A stretch of DNA of 64,000 nucleotides from Streptomyces coacervatus (lineage in GTDB: Bacteria > Actinomycetota > Actinomycetes > Streptomycetales > Streptomycetaceae), in the NCBI RefSeq assembly GCF_029223485.1, contig NZ_JARHTP010000023.1, forward strand, positions 62,001 to 126,000. Direction: 5' to 3'. Position numbers and translations under genes: made by a program. Numbering within the stretch: position 1 is the first letter of the stretch; each line of letters starts with the position of its first letter. Under the pieces are notes generated by a model. The model had not been told where the DNA came from. It searched no databases and saw nothing but the letters and a program-made list of their open reading frames with translations. Below are positions 17,452 to 26,150 of this stretch, one piece after another.

Positions 17452-17802
17452 TCAGGCCGGTGCCGGCTCTGTGGGCGGGGTCTGGTGTCCGGCGTATCGG
17501 GGGGTGTTGGGCTGCCAGTCGTAGAAGCCGCCAAACCACAGATGAAATGCCTCCGCCCCACGTAGCGCAGCTTCGCGGCGGATGAGGGCGGCGACGGTCT
17601 CGACGGCAGCCGACCGGTCGAGGTTCTCCTCCTGCTGCAGCAGGAGGATCGAGTTGAACGTATCTGTGCGGACTTCCTCCTTCTCCAGCGAGGCCACGTC
17701 GTTGCTCAGGATCGCCGGTTCACGTGCGAGGGTGCACAGCCGGCGGTACTCCGGCTGGTGGAACAGTTCACCGGGCACCTCAAATCCGCCCAGCCATTGG
17801 TG
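17452..17802 (-). pseudogene. C-terminal remnant of a terpene cyclase
   Basis: The minus-strand frame carries ILSNDVASLEKEE, the NSE metal-binding triad (N-D-x-x-S-x-x-x-E) of class I terpene synthases, preceded by GGFEVPGELFHQPEYRRL and followed by TDTFNSILLLQQEEN. This corresponds to the last 110 residues or so. The N-terminal half with the DDxxD motif is absent; sequence resemblance stops near 17802, where the reading region of a plus-strand gene begins. Non-functional. It may mark a lost terpene cluster. Confidence 0.75.
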
Positions 17803-17817
17803 CCCCGGCGGCGTGCG

Positions 17818-18255
17818 GTGGCTTCGGCCAGGTTGGCCCACAGCGCCGCATCGAGGAAGTTCTCCCGCGTTTCTCTCTTCGCCGTTCCCGCTGCTGTGGC
17901 CGTGTTGGTCGGAGCGACCGGGGCGTTCGCCGAAGCCTCTCCGTCCGCCTCCGCCGCGTCGCATCCCTGGCAGGCTCACTCGTCGTCGGTCGAGACCGGC
18001 GTGACCGTCCCGAGCGTCGGCCGGTCGTGGGTGGCCGACTTCGGTGACGAGACCACCTTCGGCGGCCCGTTCGGCGCGAAGATCACGTACACCTCGTCGC
18101 GAGGCGTATGCCAGGCAGTGGAAGATCTTCTGGCGGTGGCGTTTTGCGTGGCCACGCTGCCCGCGGTCCCTGCGGGAATCGTTGCGGTCTTCAGTGACGA
18201 CGAGGTCGAGGAGTTCGGCCTGGGACGTGTGTCGATTCCGCTGTCTGCGGCCTGA
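17818..18255 (+). CDS. Putative secreted protein of unknown function
   Basis: The frame has an N-terminal positive stretch (RKFSR) and a hydrophobic core (VSLFAVPAAVAVLVGATGAF) followed by AEASPSASA, a good signal peptide. After it come about 100 residues (SVETGVTVPSVGRSWVADFG..., ending FGLGRVSIPLSAA) with two cysteines. The start is uncertain: GTG at 17818 is the only sensible initiator, without a clear ribosome binding site, and the 5' end abuts the terpene-cyclase ruin. I do not recognise the family. It may be 5'-truncated. Confidence 0.4.
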   Translation: MASARLAHSAASRKFSRVSLFAVPAAVAVLVGATGAFAEASPSASAASHPWQAHSSSVETGVTVPSVGRSWVADFGDETTFGGPFGAKITYTSSRGVCQAVEDLLAVAFCVATLPAVPAGIVAVFSDDEVEEFGLGRVSIPLSAA

Positions 18256-18590
18256 AGACCGGTGCGGAGCCTCCGCTGGGCGTGCCCGCAGTCAACTCGA
18301 CTGGATGCGGGCGTCTGAGGAAGACTGGGCACGTCCGGGAAGCGTTGGCGGGCGGGCAGGTTTTCCGAGCCGGTCCGCTGCGGGCGAAGTGCACCCAGCG
18401 CCCCGAAGTCGCCGAGATCCTCATCTGCACAGGGGATGCTGTCATCCGGTACCCCGGCCTTTCGGACTCGTCGTCCCGGAGGGAATTCGGTGCGATCCGT
18501 TCGGACCTGCCCAGGTCGGGGTCCTGGCAGGGTGAGGCATGACACACTCGGACCGGGTCGTCACAGGTGGCGGCAGCGGGAGGTAGCACC
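18256..18590. other. 335-bp stretch without a recognisable gene
   Basis: Short open frames exist on both strands, but none has an actinomycete ribosome binding site, a recognisable domain or convincing third-position bias. I see no tRNA or strong hairpin in it. Confidence 0.5.
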
Positions 18591-18845
18591 TTGCTGACAT
18601 TGGATTTGCACCCGATCTTCCGGAACAACCGCGACATCGAACTCGCGCTGCGACAGATCGTCTTCCAGGCGAAACGCACGGGGGAGCCCGTCGTGCAGAT
18701 CATTCACGGAAAGGGCACCGGGCAGCTCAAGGGGCGCGTCCTCGCGTTCCTCGGCCAGAAGCACGTCAGGAAGCTGTACGACCGCGTGGAGATCGACACG
18801 GCCAACACGGGCCGGATCCTCGTCCACTTCGCGCCACGCCCCTGA
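18591..18845 (+). CDS. Small Smr-domain protein
   Basis: An 84-residue stand-alone Smr domain: LDLHPIFRNNRDIE (the LDLH motif), IIHGKGTGQLKGRV (the HGxG motif) and a terminal ILVHF. Smr domains are the endonuclease/nicking modules of MutS2 and of small bacterial proteins that act on stalled ribosomes or branched DNA. A strong GGGAGG at 18578-18583 lies 7 nt before TTG 18591, so this TTG is preferred to the in-frame GTG at 18567. It is the only clearly intact gene between 17.4 and 20.8 kb. Confidence 0.85.
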   Translation: MLTLDLHPIFRNNRDIELALRQIVFQAKRTGEPVVQIIHGKGTGQLKGRVLAFLGQKHVRKLYDRVEIDTANTGRILVHFAPRP

Positions 18846-18864
18846 GCCCTCTCCCGCCTTGGTT

Positions 18865-18910
18865 CGGGGCGCCGGGGCGCCCGTTCCGGGGCCGTCCATC
18901 CGGCGCCCCG
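18865..18910 (+). terminator. Hairpin downstream of the Smr gene
   Basis: CGGGGCGCCGG at 18865-18875 pairs perfectly with CCGGCGCCCCG at 18900-18910, giving an 11-bp stem with a 24-nt loop 20 bp after the Smr stop codon. There is no U-tract, as is usual for Streptomyces terminators. Confidence 0.5.
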
Positions 18911-18944
18911 GTCCGTACGCCATCTCAGGATGGAGCTGACGCCG

Positions 18945-19214
18945 TCACCAGGTGACAGGCAACTCGTAGAGACCGTAGGCGAGTTTGTCGTGCCGGAAGG
19001 GGACGTTAGCCAGCGGGACGGTCAGCCGCAGGCCGGGCAATCGCCGCAGCAGAGTGGGGCAGGCGACCTGACTTCGCGCGCTTTCCCCGATCTTCGCCAC
19101 CTCCGCGGGCAGCCCGATTCTCAGCATGATCGGCTCGGCCCGCGCCGGCGCCGGCGCGTCCGCGACGACCTCCACGATGTCCCGATACACGCGCGACAGC
19201 ACATCCACCCCCAT
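18945..19214 (-). CDS. Short hypothetical ORF
   Basis: An 89-residue frame starting MGVDVLSRVYRDIVEVVADA with good codon bias over its length (PIMLRIGLPAEVAKIGESARSQ, LAYGLYELPVTW). Upstream in-frame residues (VLSVPKWRPG) also look coding, so the start may lie further upstream or be lost. I do not recognise the family. It could be the C-terminal remnant of a larger protein, as its neighbours are. Confidence 0.35.
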   Translation of the reverse strand: MGVDVLSRVYRDIVEVVADAPAPARAEPIMLRIGLPAEVAKIGESARSQVACPTLLRRLPGLRLTVPLANVPFRHDKLAYGLYELPVTW

Positions 19215-19444
19215 ACCCGGCCGCCACTTCGGCACGCTCAAAACCCCCACCACCCATCGCTCCGCACCCCGCGCACGGCGACGTCTGTTCATCACGCGCC
19301 ACCGTCGCCCCCGGCTCCGCGTCCGGCGCAGCCGATGCACCCGTCGTCACCTCGGCCATCACCTCGGTCACCGTCTCCCGCGCGACCCACAGCCCTCCCA
19401 GACTCTTCCGAACCTCCCCCAACCGCACTGTTGGATCGGCGAGT

Positions 19445-20095
19445 TCCTACTCCAGCTCTGTACCTGCGCCGCCCGCTGCTTATCACCGGCCGCCCCGGCA
19501 CCTTGCAAGTCGAGCCGCGTCCACCGCGTGGCACGCAATTTGCGGCTGGGCCGTGTTCTGGGCTGGCCGATCACCACTCATAGGACCCTGAGGTCCGGAA
19601 TGTGCGAGTACGACGCCATAGGGCGAGCCCAGGACGCCACCTACCGCGCCGCGGCGGAGGCGGAAGGGAGGCGGGGCTCGCCGACGGGCGGACCCGTATC
19701 CGCGACTACATCAGGCTCGGCCCCCTGGACACGGCGCTGCTGCCGTACCGGCTGCCGCGCGTCCTGCTCATCGACGAGCTGGACAAGAACGACATAGAAC
19801 TGCCGAACGACCTGCTGAACATAATCGAGGAGGGCGAGTACGACATCCCCGAGCCGGTCCGTAACGCCTCGCGCGAGCCGGAGGCCGAGGTGTTCACCGC
19901 CGGCCCCGGGGCGACGGCCCGAATCGGGGGCGGGCGGGCGCGCTGCCATGCCTTCCCCTTGATCCTCATCACGTCCAACGGGGAGAAGGAGTTCCCGCCT
20001 GCGCTGCTGCGCCGTGGCGCTTCGAACTGCCGCCGCTGGACCTGGACCAGCTCGCCGCGATGGGAGCGCCCCGGTTCGGCAAGCGGGCCGGTGCG
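19445..20095 (+). pseudogene. AAA/MoxR-like ATPase with several frameshifts
   Basis: Successive frames rebuild a MoxR-like ATPase: YLRRPLLITGRPGT, then KSS in another frame (a Walker A eroded by one extra base near 19503), LRLGRVLGWPITTHRTLRSGM with YDAIGRAQDATYRAAAEAEG, then after a further shift RTRIRDYIRLGPLDTALLPY, Walker B VLLIDELDKNDIELPNDLLN, and LILITSNGEKEFPPALLRR. A last shift leads to RFELPPLDLDQLAAM before homology stops. At least three frame breaks make it dead. In actinomycetes such ATPases often accompany conflict/defence modules; no partner survives here. Confidence 0.75.
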
Positions 20096-20100
20096 CGTGG

Positions 20101-20640
20101 TCAGGAGCTCAGGTCGCCGTTGGCAGAAGTCCTCTCGGAACGGCGGGCCCGGGCGCCGGTGAACTGCTTGTCGAAGGCGGACGCCTCTGTGATCGGGCCC
20201 ATCCGCTGCACGGCCTCCGCACGGGTCAGCCATTCGTTCCTGCCCAGGCACCGGGCGGCGTGGCTGAGGGTTCGGGTGATGTCCGCCAGCGGGAGGTTCT
20301 GGCCGCTGACCCCGGCGTAGACGGAACCGGCCGGGGCGTTCAGGGCCAGGACGTACAACTCGGCGATGTCGTCGACTTGGACCAGCGCCCAGTGGTTGGA
20401 GCCGTCCCCGATGCAGGGCACGGCGCAGGCGCCCCGGTCCGACGAAGAACGGCTGCGTCAGGCCGCCGGAGCGGCCGTAGATCAGCCCTGGGATCACCAC
20501 CACACGGTGCTTCCGTGTAGTGGCCCGGGCCAGGACGCCCTCTTCGTTCTCCAGTCGCCAGGCGGTGATGCGCGGCGGGCTCAGCGGGGCGTCCTCGCCG
20601 ACGACTCCGTCGGCGTCGTCATACGCCTCTCAAGTGGCCG
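20101..20640 (-). pseudogene. NAD-dependent epimerase/reductase remnant
   Basis: Leftward from about 20640: GEDAPLSPPRITAWRLENEE, then VVVIPGLIYGRSGGLTQPFF (an extended-SDR active-site follow-on), then after a frame change near 20425 SNHWALVQVDDIAELYVLAL and SVYAGVSGQNLPLADITRTL to the stop at 20101. The Rossmann N-terminus with GxxGxxG is missing. The 5' edge abuts a universal-stress-protein fragment on the other strand. Confidence 0.72.
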
Positions 20641-20652
20641 AGTCGTCGGGGG

Positions 20653-20805
20653 CATCCGGCACCCGTGCTGTTCGAGGCCGCCCGGCACGCCGAGCTGCTG
20701 GTCGTCGGCAGCCATGGGCATGGTGCGTTCGCCGGGATGCTCCTGGAGCCGGTCAGCCGGCACTGTGTGCAGCATGCCGTCTGCGCGGTTCTGGTGGCCC
20801 GCTGA
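20653..20805 (+). pseudogene. C-terminal fragment of a universal stress protein
   Basis: The plus-strand frame ending at TGA 20803-20805 reads PVLFEAARHAELLVVGSHGH followed by GAFAGMLLEPVS and HAVCAVLVAR, the conserved ATP-binding G-x2-G-x9-G(S/T)-like tail of UspA proteins. Only about 50 residues remain and no start codon precedes them. It is too short to function. Confidence 0.7.
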
Positions 20806-20814
20806 TTCGTGGGG

Positions 20815-22208
20815 TCAGTCGGCTTCGGCGCGCGCCTCGACGTCCTCGATCCCGCTGGGGTGCCCCGCCCGAGTCCACCGCACGTACAGGCCGGCCGCGA
20901 TGAGCAGGGCCGCGGCCAGGGACAGCATGGGCCAGCCGCGCAGCAGGTTTACCGCGAGGGTGAAGGCGACGGCCGCGGCGGCCAGGCCGTTCAGCCAGGC
21001 CAGGGCCGTTTTCCGCTCCTGGCGGGCAAAGCGGGCCATGGCAACGAGGCCGACCAGGAAGCTGACGAAGACAGCGACGGCGTAGAACAGGACGAGTTCC
21101 TGCTCCTGACCGGCCGCGGCGACGATGATCAGGGCGGCGGCGGCCAGGTACACCACCACGGACCAGTACGGGGTGTGGTGCCGGTTGGACCGGCCGAGAA
21201 CCGGCGGCAGCACTCCGGGCCGGTCGGCCGTCCCCGCCAGTGCCTTCAGCAACCCCGGGCCGGCCTGGAAGGAGGAGCTGGCGGCGGCGAGCAGCAGCAG
21301 GGCGCTGGTCAGCTGGAAGGCGTCGTAGAGCCAGCCCGGTCCTGCGGCGGCGTGCGCGATGTCGGCGATCTGGGTGGAGTCGGCGCCGGGAATGCCGATG
21401 TGCAGTTGTGCGGCGAGGGCGGTCAGGGCCAGTGTCAGGCCGCCGACGATGACCAGGAGCAGCGCGAGCGTGCCCCGGCCGAAGCGGCGGCGGTGTGTGT
21501 CGTCGAGCTGGCCGAGCTGCGCGATGGCGGTCGACGGCGCCTCGATCCCGGTGGCCAGCGCCATCGCGACCGGGAAGGCCAGGACGACGGCGAGTACGGC
21601 GGGCCGGCCGGGGTCGGCCGTGGCGGCGGCCTGCCGGTGGCATGGGGCGAGGCGAAGCCCAGGACGAGCACGGCGACGGAGATGAGCACGAATGCCACGG
21701 TCATGACGGCGAACAGCAGCCGCCCGCCGTGCCCGAACCAGGTCAGTCCCGCCACGACCAGGAGCAGCAGGAGCGCGAGCGGGATACGGATCGGGGCCAG
21801 GCCAGGGAACAGGGCGATGACCGCGCTGGCCGCGGCCGCGATCGAGATGCCGATGGTCAGGACGAAGTCCACGACCAGTGCGCCGATGGGCAGGAACGTC
21901 CAGCGGGCGCCGAAGGCCCGCCCGGCCGCGGCCGCCGCGCCGCCGCCCTTGGGGAAGCGCCGTACGAGTTGCCAGTAGTTCGCGGTGACGACCACGACGA
22001 GCCCGATGACCAGACTCATCGTGGGCAGCAGCAGCGCGAGGTCGCCGTGCAGGGCGCGCAGGGCTGCCTCGATGGCGTACGCAACCGAGGAGACCAGGTC
22101 GGCGATCACCGCGAAGGCGAACGCGAAGAAGAGCACTGAACGGCGGGGTGTGCGCATGCCCGTGGACACGGGCGCGGAGGTGGCGGCAGCCGCCTTGGAG
22201 AGGGTCAC
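20815..22208 (-). pseudogene. APC-type amino-acid permease with one frameshift
   Basis: Two overlapping frames give one 12-segment APC-superfamily permease of about 464 residues. The N-terminal part from 22208 contains SVLFFAFAFAVIADLVSSVAY and ANYWQLVRRFPKGGGAAAAAG; the C-terminal part contains AVVLAFPVAMALATGIEAPS and continues to 20815. The frames exchange near 21640, where reading ..CAT GCC ACC GG- CAG GCC.. with one missing base restores continuity. The 1394-bp span is two over a multiple of three, as one deleted base predicts. Either a recent mutation or an assembly error. Confidence 0.82.
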
Positions 22209-22750
22209 GCGAAGACCTTCCTGACGTCCTGACGGACGGATCTCATTGAGGACACTTCGCCGACCAGACTTCCCGGCACACCGCCGTCAAAGCTACGTCA
22301 ACGACCCGGTAGGGAAGTGTTAGGGGATCGTCAAGATTTCCGCTCGCTGTGCTCGCGGCAGCAGAAGCAGGGCTCTCGACCGGCCTGCGCTTCGGTGCCG
22401 GTTTCGCCGGCTTCCTTGCGACGCTGGAGGTGGGTGCGGGCCTCGGGGTGGTGGCTTGAGCGAAGGCGATGCGGTGCAGGGCTGCGTTGCCAGCCGGTCA
22501 CCACCCCGATGTGGTGCGCGCCGTGATCATCGGTCGACGGGTCCCGAAAGAAGCAGAGGACGCGGCCCGTTGATCCTCTCGGTGGCTCCGTGCGCGTTGA
22601 ATGCCAAACACGGGGGAATGTGCCGACGCACACAGTGGTCAGGACGGCGAAGGGTGGAGTCCCGCGGAAGTTGTGCGTGCCCCGTGGCCGCGAGACGTCC
22701 CTGTTCCGTAAGGCGGTCAGACGTTCCACGGCGGCCTTCCTCCGGGTGGG
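22209..22750. other. 542-bp intergenic region
   Basis: This separates the minus-strand permease from the plus-strand oxidoreductase, so it should hold both promoters. It contains a CTGACG pair with 8-bp period at 22221-22234. No open frame in it shows a recognisable domain. Confidence 0.5.
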
Positions 22751-23896
22751 ATGGAAGGCATGAGATCGCGCTTCTTTCCGCCCGTGTTCAAGGGCAGACT
22801 GCACGATGCCCGCACGGCGACCTCGATCGGTCGGTGGCTCGGCCTGGCGCTCGCGGTGTGCTTCTGTACCGGTTTGATCAGTCATTTCATGCAGCACCCG
22901 CCGGGATGGCTCGCCAACGAGCTGCCGAGCCGCCCGGTGTGGGGCTACCGGTTCACGCAGGGGCTCCACGTCGCTTCCGGTATCGCGGCGATCCCCTTGC
23001 TGCTCGCCAAGTTGTGGACGGTGTATCCCCGCTTGTTCGAGTGGCCACCGGTGCGCTCGGTGCGGCACGCCTTGGAACGGTTGTCGGTGGCTGTCCTGGT
23101 CGCGGCGGCCCTCTTCGAGCTGGCGACCGGCCTGCTGAACACCGCCCAGTGGTACCCGTGGACCTTCCCCTTCGTGCAAGTGCACTACGCCGTGGCCTGG
23201 CTGCTGGTAGGAGCGCTGGTACTGCACATCGCGGTCAAGGCACCCGAGATCGCGGCACACTGGAGCCGTCGCTCGCCGGGCACGCTGGCCCTGCCCGCCG
23301 AGGACGGCCCCGATCGACGCTCCCTGCTCGCGGCGGTGGCAGCGGCGGTCGGCGCCGTCACCGTGACCACGGTGGGGCAGTCCTTTACCCCGTTGAAGGA
23401 CCTCACCCTCCTCGCACCCCGCCACCCCGACCATGGTCCCGAGGGCCTGCCGGTCAACCGGACCGCCGCGGCGGCGGGCGTCGGCCTGATCCACGCCGAG
23501 CGCTACCGCCTGACCATCTCCGGACCGCGGCCCTACACGCTGACGCTGGACGAACTGCGCGCACTGCCCCAGCACGAGGTCGAGCTGCCGATCGCCTGCG
23601 TGGAGGGCTGGAGCAAGTCGGCGCACTGGACGGGCGTGCGCGTCGTGGACCTGCTGGAGCGGGTGGGAGCCCCGGTCCATGCGCGGGTACGAGTGGTGTC
23701 GTTGCAGACCCGGGGCGGTTACCGGGTCTCCGAGATGGGTCACGAGCACGCCCGGGACCCGCTGACCCTGCTCGCACTTCGGCTGAACGGTGAGGAGCTG
23801 TCGCCCGACCACGGATACCCGGTGCGCCTGATCGCTCCGAACCGTCCGGGCGTACTGCAGACCAAGTGGGTCGGCCGACTGGAGGCGCTGTCATGA
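22751..23896 (+). CDS. Membrane-anchored molybdopterin-dependent oxidoreductase
   Basis: A 381-residue protein in two parts. Residues 1-170 form about four membrane segments with paired histidines (GLHVASGI, VHYAVAWLLVGALVLHI) like a cytochrome-b561 anchor. Residues 240-380 are a sulfite-oxidase-type molybdopterin domain with the Mo-ligand cysteine in ELPIACVEGWSKSAHWTGV and a terminal YPVRLIAPNRPGVLQTKWV. The active site should face outside the membrane. The start may be ATG 22751 or 22760. An ATGA overlap couples it to the next membrane protein. Confidence 0.85.
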   Translation: MEGMRSRFFPPVFKGRLHDARTATSIGRWLGLALAVCFCTGLISHFMQHPPGWLANELPSRPVWGYRFTQGLHVASGIAAIPLLLAKLWTVYPRLFEWPPVRSVRHALERLSVAVLVAAALFELATGLLNTAQWYPWTFPFVQVHYAVAWLLVGALVLHIAVKAPEIAAHWSRRSPGTLALPAEDGPDRRSLLAAVAAAVGAVTVTTVGQSFTPLKDLTLLAPRHPDHGPEGLPVNRTAAAAGVGLIHAERYRLTISGPRPYTLTLDELRALPQHEVELPIACVEGWSKSAHWTGVRVVDLLERVGAPVHARVRVVSLQTRGGYRVSEMGHEHARDPLTLLALRLNGEELSPDHGYPVRLIAPNRPGVLQTKWVGRLEALS

Positions 23897-24303
23897 GGGC
23901 CAAGGTGCTGCGACTGCTGGCCGGCGCGGCCGGGCTGGCGCTGATGGGTGTCGGCGCGTCCCTGCTGCTGGACGTGCAGGACCTGATGGGTGTGGCGGAG
24001 TGGCTCGGCGGGGCGGTCGTGTTGCACGACGCGCTGATCGCGCCGTTGGTGCTGCTCGTCGGGCTGCTGCTGGTCCGTGGTGGGGTGCGGGGGCCGATCC
24101 GTGGGGCGCTGCTCGTGGCGGGCGCGCTGACCGCGGTGGCGCTGCCGGTGCTGCTGCGGCCGGGGCCGCGGGCCAACTCGACGGTGCTGCCGCTCGACTA
24201 CCCGCGCAACTGGTTGCTGACCCTGGTGGGCGTGGCTACGGTCACGGCCCTGCTGGTGGTGGCGAAGGAGGTCCGTCGCAGCCGACGGCGTCCACCTTCG
24301 TAA
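23893..24303 (+). CDS. Small multi-pass membrane protein coupled to the oxidoreductase
   Basis: A 136-residue protein starting at an ATG that overlaps the previous stop (ATGA). It has four hydrophobic segments (LLAGAAGLALMGVGASLLL, ALIAPLVLLVGLLLV, GALLVAGALTAVALPVLL, WLLTLVGVATVTALLVVA) and a basic C-terminal tail. It has no enzymatic motif and is likely an accessory subunit or anchor for the molybdopterin oxidoreductase. Confidence 0.75.
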   Translation: MRAKVLRLLAGAAGLALMGVGASLLLDVQDLMGVAEWLGGAVVLHDALIAPLVLLVGLLLVRGGVRGPIRGALLVAGALTAVALPVLLRPGPRANSTVLPLDYPRNWLLTLVGVATVTALLVVAKEVRRSRRRPPS

Positions 24304-24312
24304 CGACGGCGT

Positions 24313-24329
24313 CTTACGGGTGTCTTACG
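24313..24329 (+). promoter_or_regulatory. Tandem operator S1 (CTTACG-n5-CTTACG)
   Basis: Two CTTACG half-sites start exactly 11 bp apart, the layout used by OmpR/PhoB-type response regulators. The site ends 51 nt before the ATG at 24380. A TACGTT hexamer at 24368-24373 lies 6 nt before that ATG, implying an almost leaderless transcript. The same geometry recurs at 24959-24975 and 28031-28047. Confidence 0.6.
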
Positions 24330-24379
24330 CACCTTCGGCACGGGCCACGCCCGGCTCAGGGCATTCCTACGTTGGCGCC

Positions 24380-24973
24380 ATGCGAACTCTTCGTACAGTG
24401 GCCCTCGTAATGGCGCCGCCCCTGCTTCTGGCTGTGGCGGGCCTGGTCCACCCGCGGCATCTCACGGCGTCGACGGCCGCTCACTGGACGGCGCTGCATG
24501 TCGCCCTGCTGCCCGTCTTCCCTCTGCTGGCGCTCGGCCTGCTGGTGCCGCTGTGGGGAAGACCGGCGCGTGACCTCGACGGCGCCCTCACCGTGGTGAC
24601 CTGGGCCGGGTGTCTGGGGTACGCGGCCTACTACTCAGGGCTGGACGCGGTGGCCGGTATCTCTGCCGGGACGGTGGCGAGCCATGGGGTGCATGGGGCG
24701 GTGGGGTGGCTGTTCTCGACCGGTGACGAGTTGGGCCGGGCAGGGGTGTACGCGCTGACGCTCGCCGCTCTCGCCGCCGGCGCGGTACTGCTGCGGCGCC
24801 ACGGCGTCCGGGTGCTGCCCGGTGCCGTGATGGTGCTGGGGGCATGCTGGTCGTTCCTCGACAGCCACATCTTCTGGCCCCGCGGCGTGTTCACCATGAT
24901 CGCGTTCGCCGTGGGCTTCGGTCTGCTGACCGTCGCGGCGTCCGGCAGGTCCGGAAGGCTTACGAACTCCTGA
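24380..24973 (+). CDS. Six-segment membrane protein of unknown function
   Basis: A 197-residue protein starting MRTLRTVALVMAPPLLLAVAG with about six membrane segments, conserved-looking HWTALHVALLPVFPLL and FLDSHIFWPRGVFTMIAF, and histidines near membrane faces (His at PRHL, HVAL, SHGVHGA). It does not match a named family I can recall. The ATG at 24380 is chosen over the in-frame upstream codon because of the promoter/operator geometry just before it. Intact. Confidence 0.7.
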   Translation: MRTLRTVALVMAPPLLLAVAGLVHPRHLTASTAAHWTALHVALLPVFPLLALGLLVPLWGRPARDLDGALTVVTWAGCLGYAAYYSGLDAVAGISAGTVASHGVHGAVGWLFSTGDELGRAGVYALTLAALAAGAVLLRRHGVRVLPGAVMVLGACWSFLDSHIFWPRGVFTMIAFAVGFGLLTVAASGRSGRLTNS

Positions 24974-24975
24974 CG
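24959..24975 (+). promoter_or_regulatory. Tandem operator S2 (CTTACG-n5-CTGACG)
   Basis: The half-sites CTTACG (24959) and CTGACG (24970) are 11 bp apart, and the site ends exactly 51 nt before the epimerase ATG at 25026. TAGCGT at 25014-25019 sits 6 nt before the ATG, as at S1. The site overlaps the last codons of the preceding membrane-protein gene. Confidence 0.6.
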
Positions 24976-25025
24976 GATTCCCGTCCCGGCATCCGCACTC
25001 GCACAGCCAGGCTTAGCGTCGGGGC

Positions 25026-26071
25026 ATGTTGATCCTGGTCACCGGAGGTGCGGGCTTCATCGGCTCGCACATCGTCAGCGTTTTCACCGGCGCCGGGCAC
25101 GAGGTACGCGTGCTCGACGCGCTCCTGCCCGCCGCCCACCGCCGCCCGTCCCCGATGGTGTCGACTGGCGCCACGCGGATGTGCGCGACAGGGGAGCGGT
25201 GGTGGACGCTCTGCGGGGCGTGGACGCCGTCTGCCATCAGGCGGCGATGGTCGGGCTCGGCAAGGACTTCGCGGACGCGCCCGACTACGTCGGCAGCAAT
25301 GACCTTGGCACGGCCGTACTGCTGGCAAGCATGGCCGAGTCCTGGGTACCCCGACTCGTGCTGGCGAGTTCCATGGTCGTCTACGGCGAGGGCCGCTACG
25401 AGTGTGCCCAGCACGGCGTCGTACGGCCGGGGCCGCGACGGATCGCCGAGCTGGACGCGGGCCGTTTCGAACCACCGTGCCCACACTGCGGTGAGCCCTT
25501 GTCCGCCGGCCTGGTGGGGGAGGATGCGCCGACCGATCCGCGCAACGTCTACGCGGCTACCAAGCTCGCTCAGGAGCACCTGGCCGCGGCATGGGCGCGG
25601 GCGACCGGTGGATGGGTGGCGGCGCTTCGCTACCACAATGTGTACGGGCCGGGCATGCCCCGCGACACCCCCTACGCGGGAGTCGCCTCCCTGTTCCGGT
25701 CCGCGCTGGCGCGCGGCGAGGCACCTCGTGTGTTCGAGGACGGCGGTCAGCGCCGGGACTTCGTCCACGTCCGGGATGTCGCAGGGGCCAACCTCGCGGC
25801 CCTGGATGGGCTGCCCGCTCTGCCGGAGGGCGTCCTGCGGGCGTACAACGTCGGCAGCGGCGACCCGCACACGGTGGGGGAGATGGCCGCCGCCCTGGCC
25901 GCGGCACACGGCGGCGATGCACCCGTCGTCACCGGGGAGTACCGGCTCGGCGACGTCCGCCACATCACCGCCTCTTCGCACAGGCTGTGTGACGAGCTGG
26001 ACTGGAAACCGGTGGTGGGCTTCGCCGAGGGAATGACGGAGTTCGCGAAGGCCCCGCTGCGGGCCGGCTGA
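25026..26071 (+). pseudogene. NAD-dependent nucleotide-sugar epimerase with one frameshift
   Basis: The N-terminal frame gives MLILVTGGAGFIGSHIVSVF, the GxxGxxG Rossmann motif of extended SDRs. From about 25160 a second frame continues with DGVDWRHADVRDRGAVVDAL, ASSMVVYGEG, a CPHCG zinc-like pair, the catalytic YAATK in RNVYAATKLAQEHL, and a full C-terminus to 26071. One base is missing in the C-run near 25160 (TCCCC-GAT); the 1046-bp span fits this. It likely acts on a UDP- or GDP-sugar for the glycosyltransferases downstream, if the frameshift is only a consensus error. Confidence 0.82.
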
Positions 26072-26150
26072 GCCCTCCCCGGTGACAACCCGGAAGGGCC
26101 GTCCCTGTACCTCCACAGCGATGGCCGTTCTCCGGACCGGAAACGGGGGT

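Noticed and set aside
22221..22234. CTGACG-TC-CTGACG before the permease as a further response-regulator site
   Set aside because: The period is 8 bp, not 11, and the distance to the start does not match the other sites.
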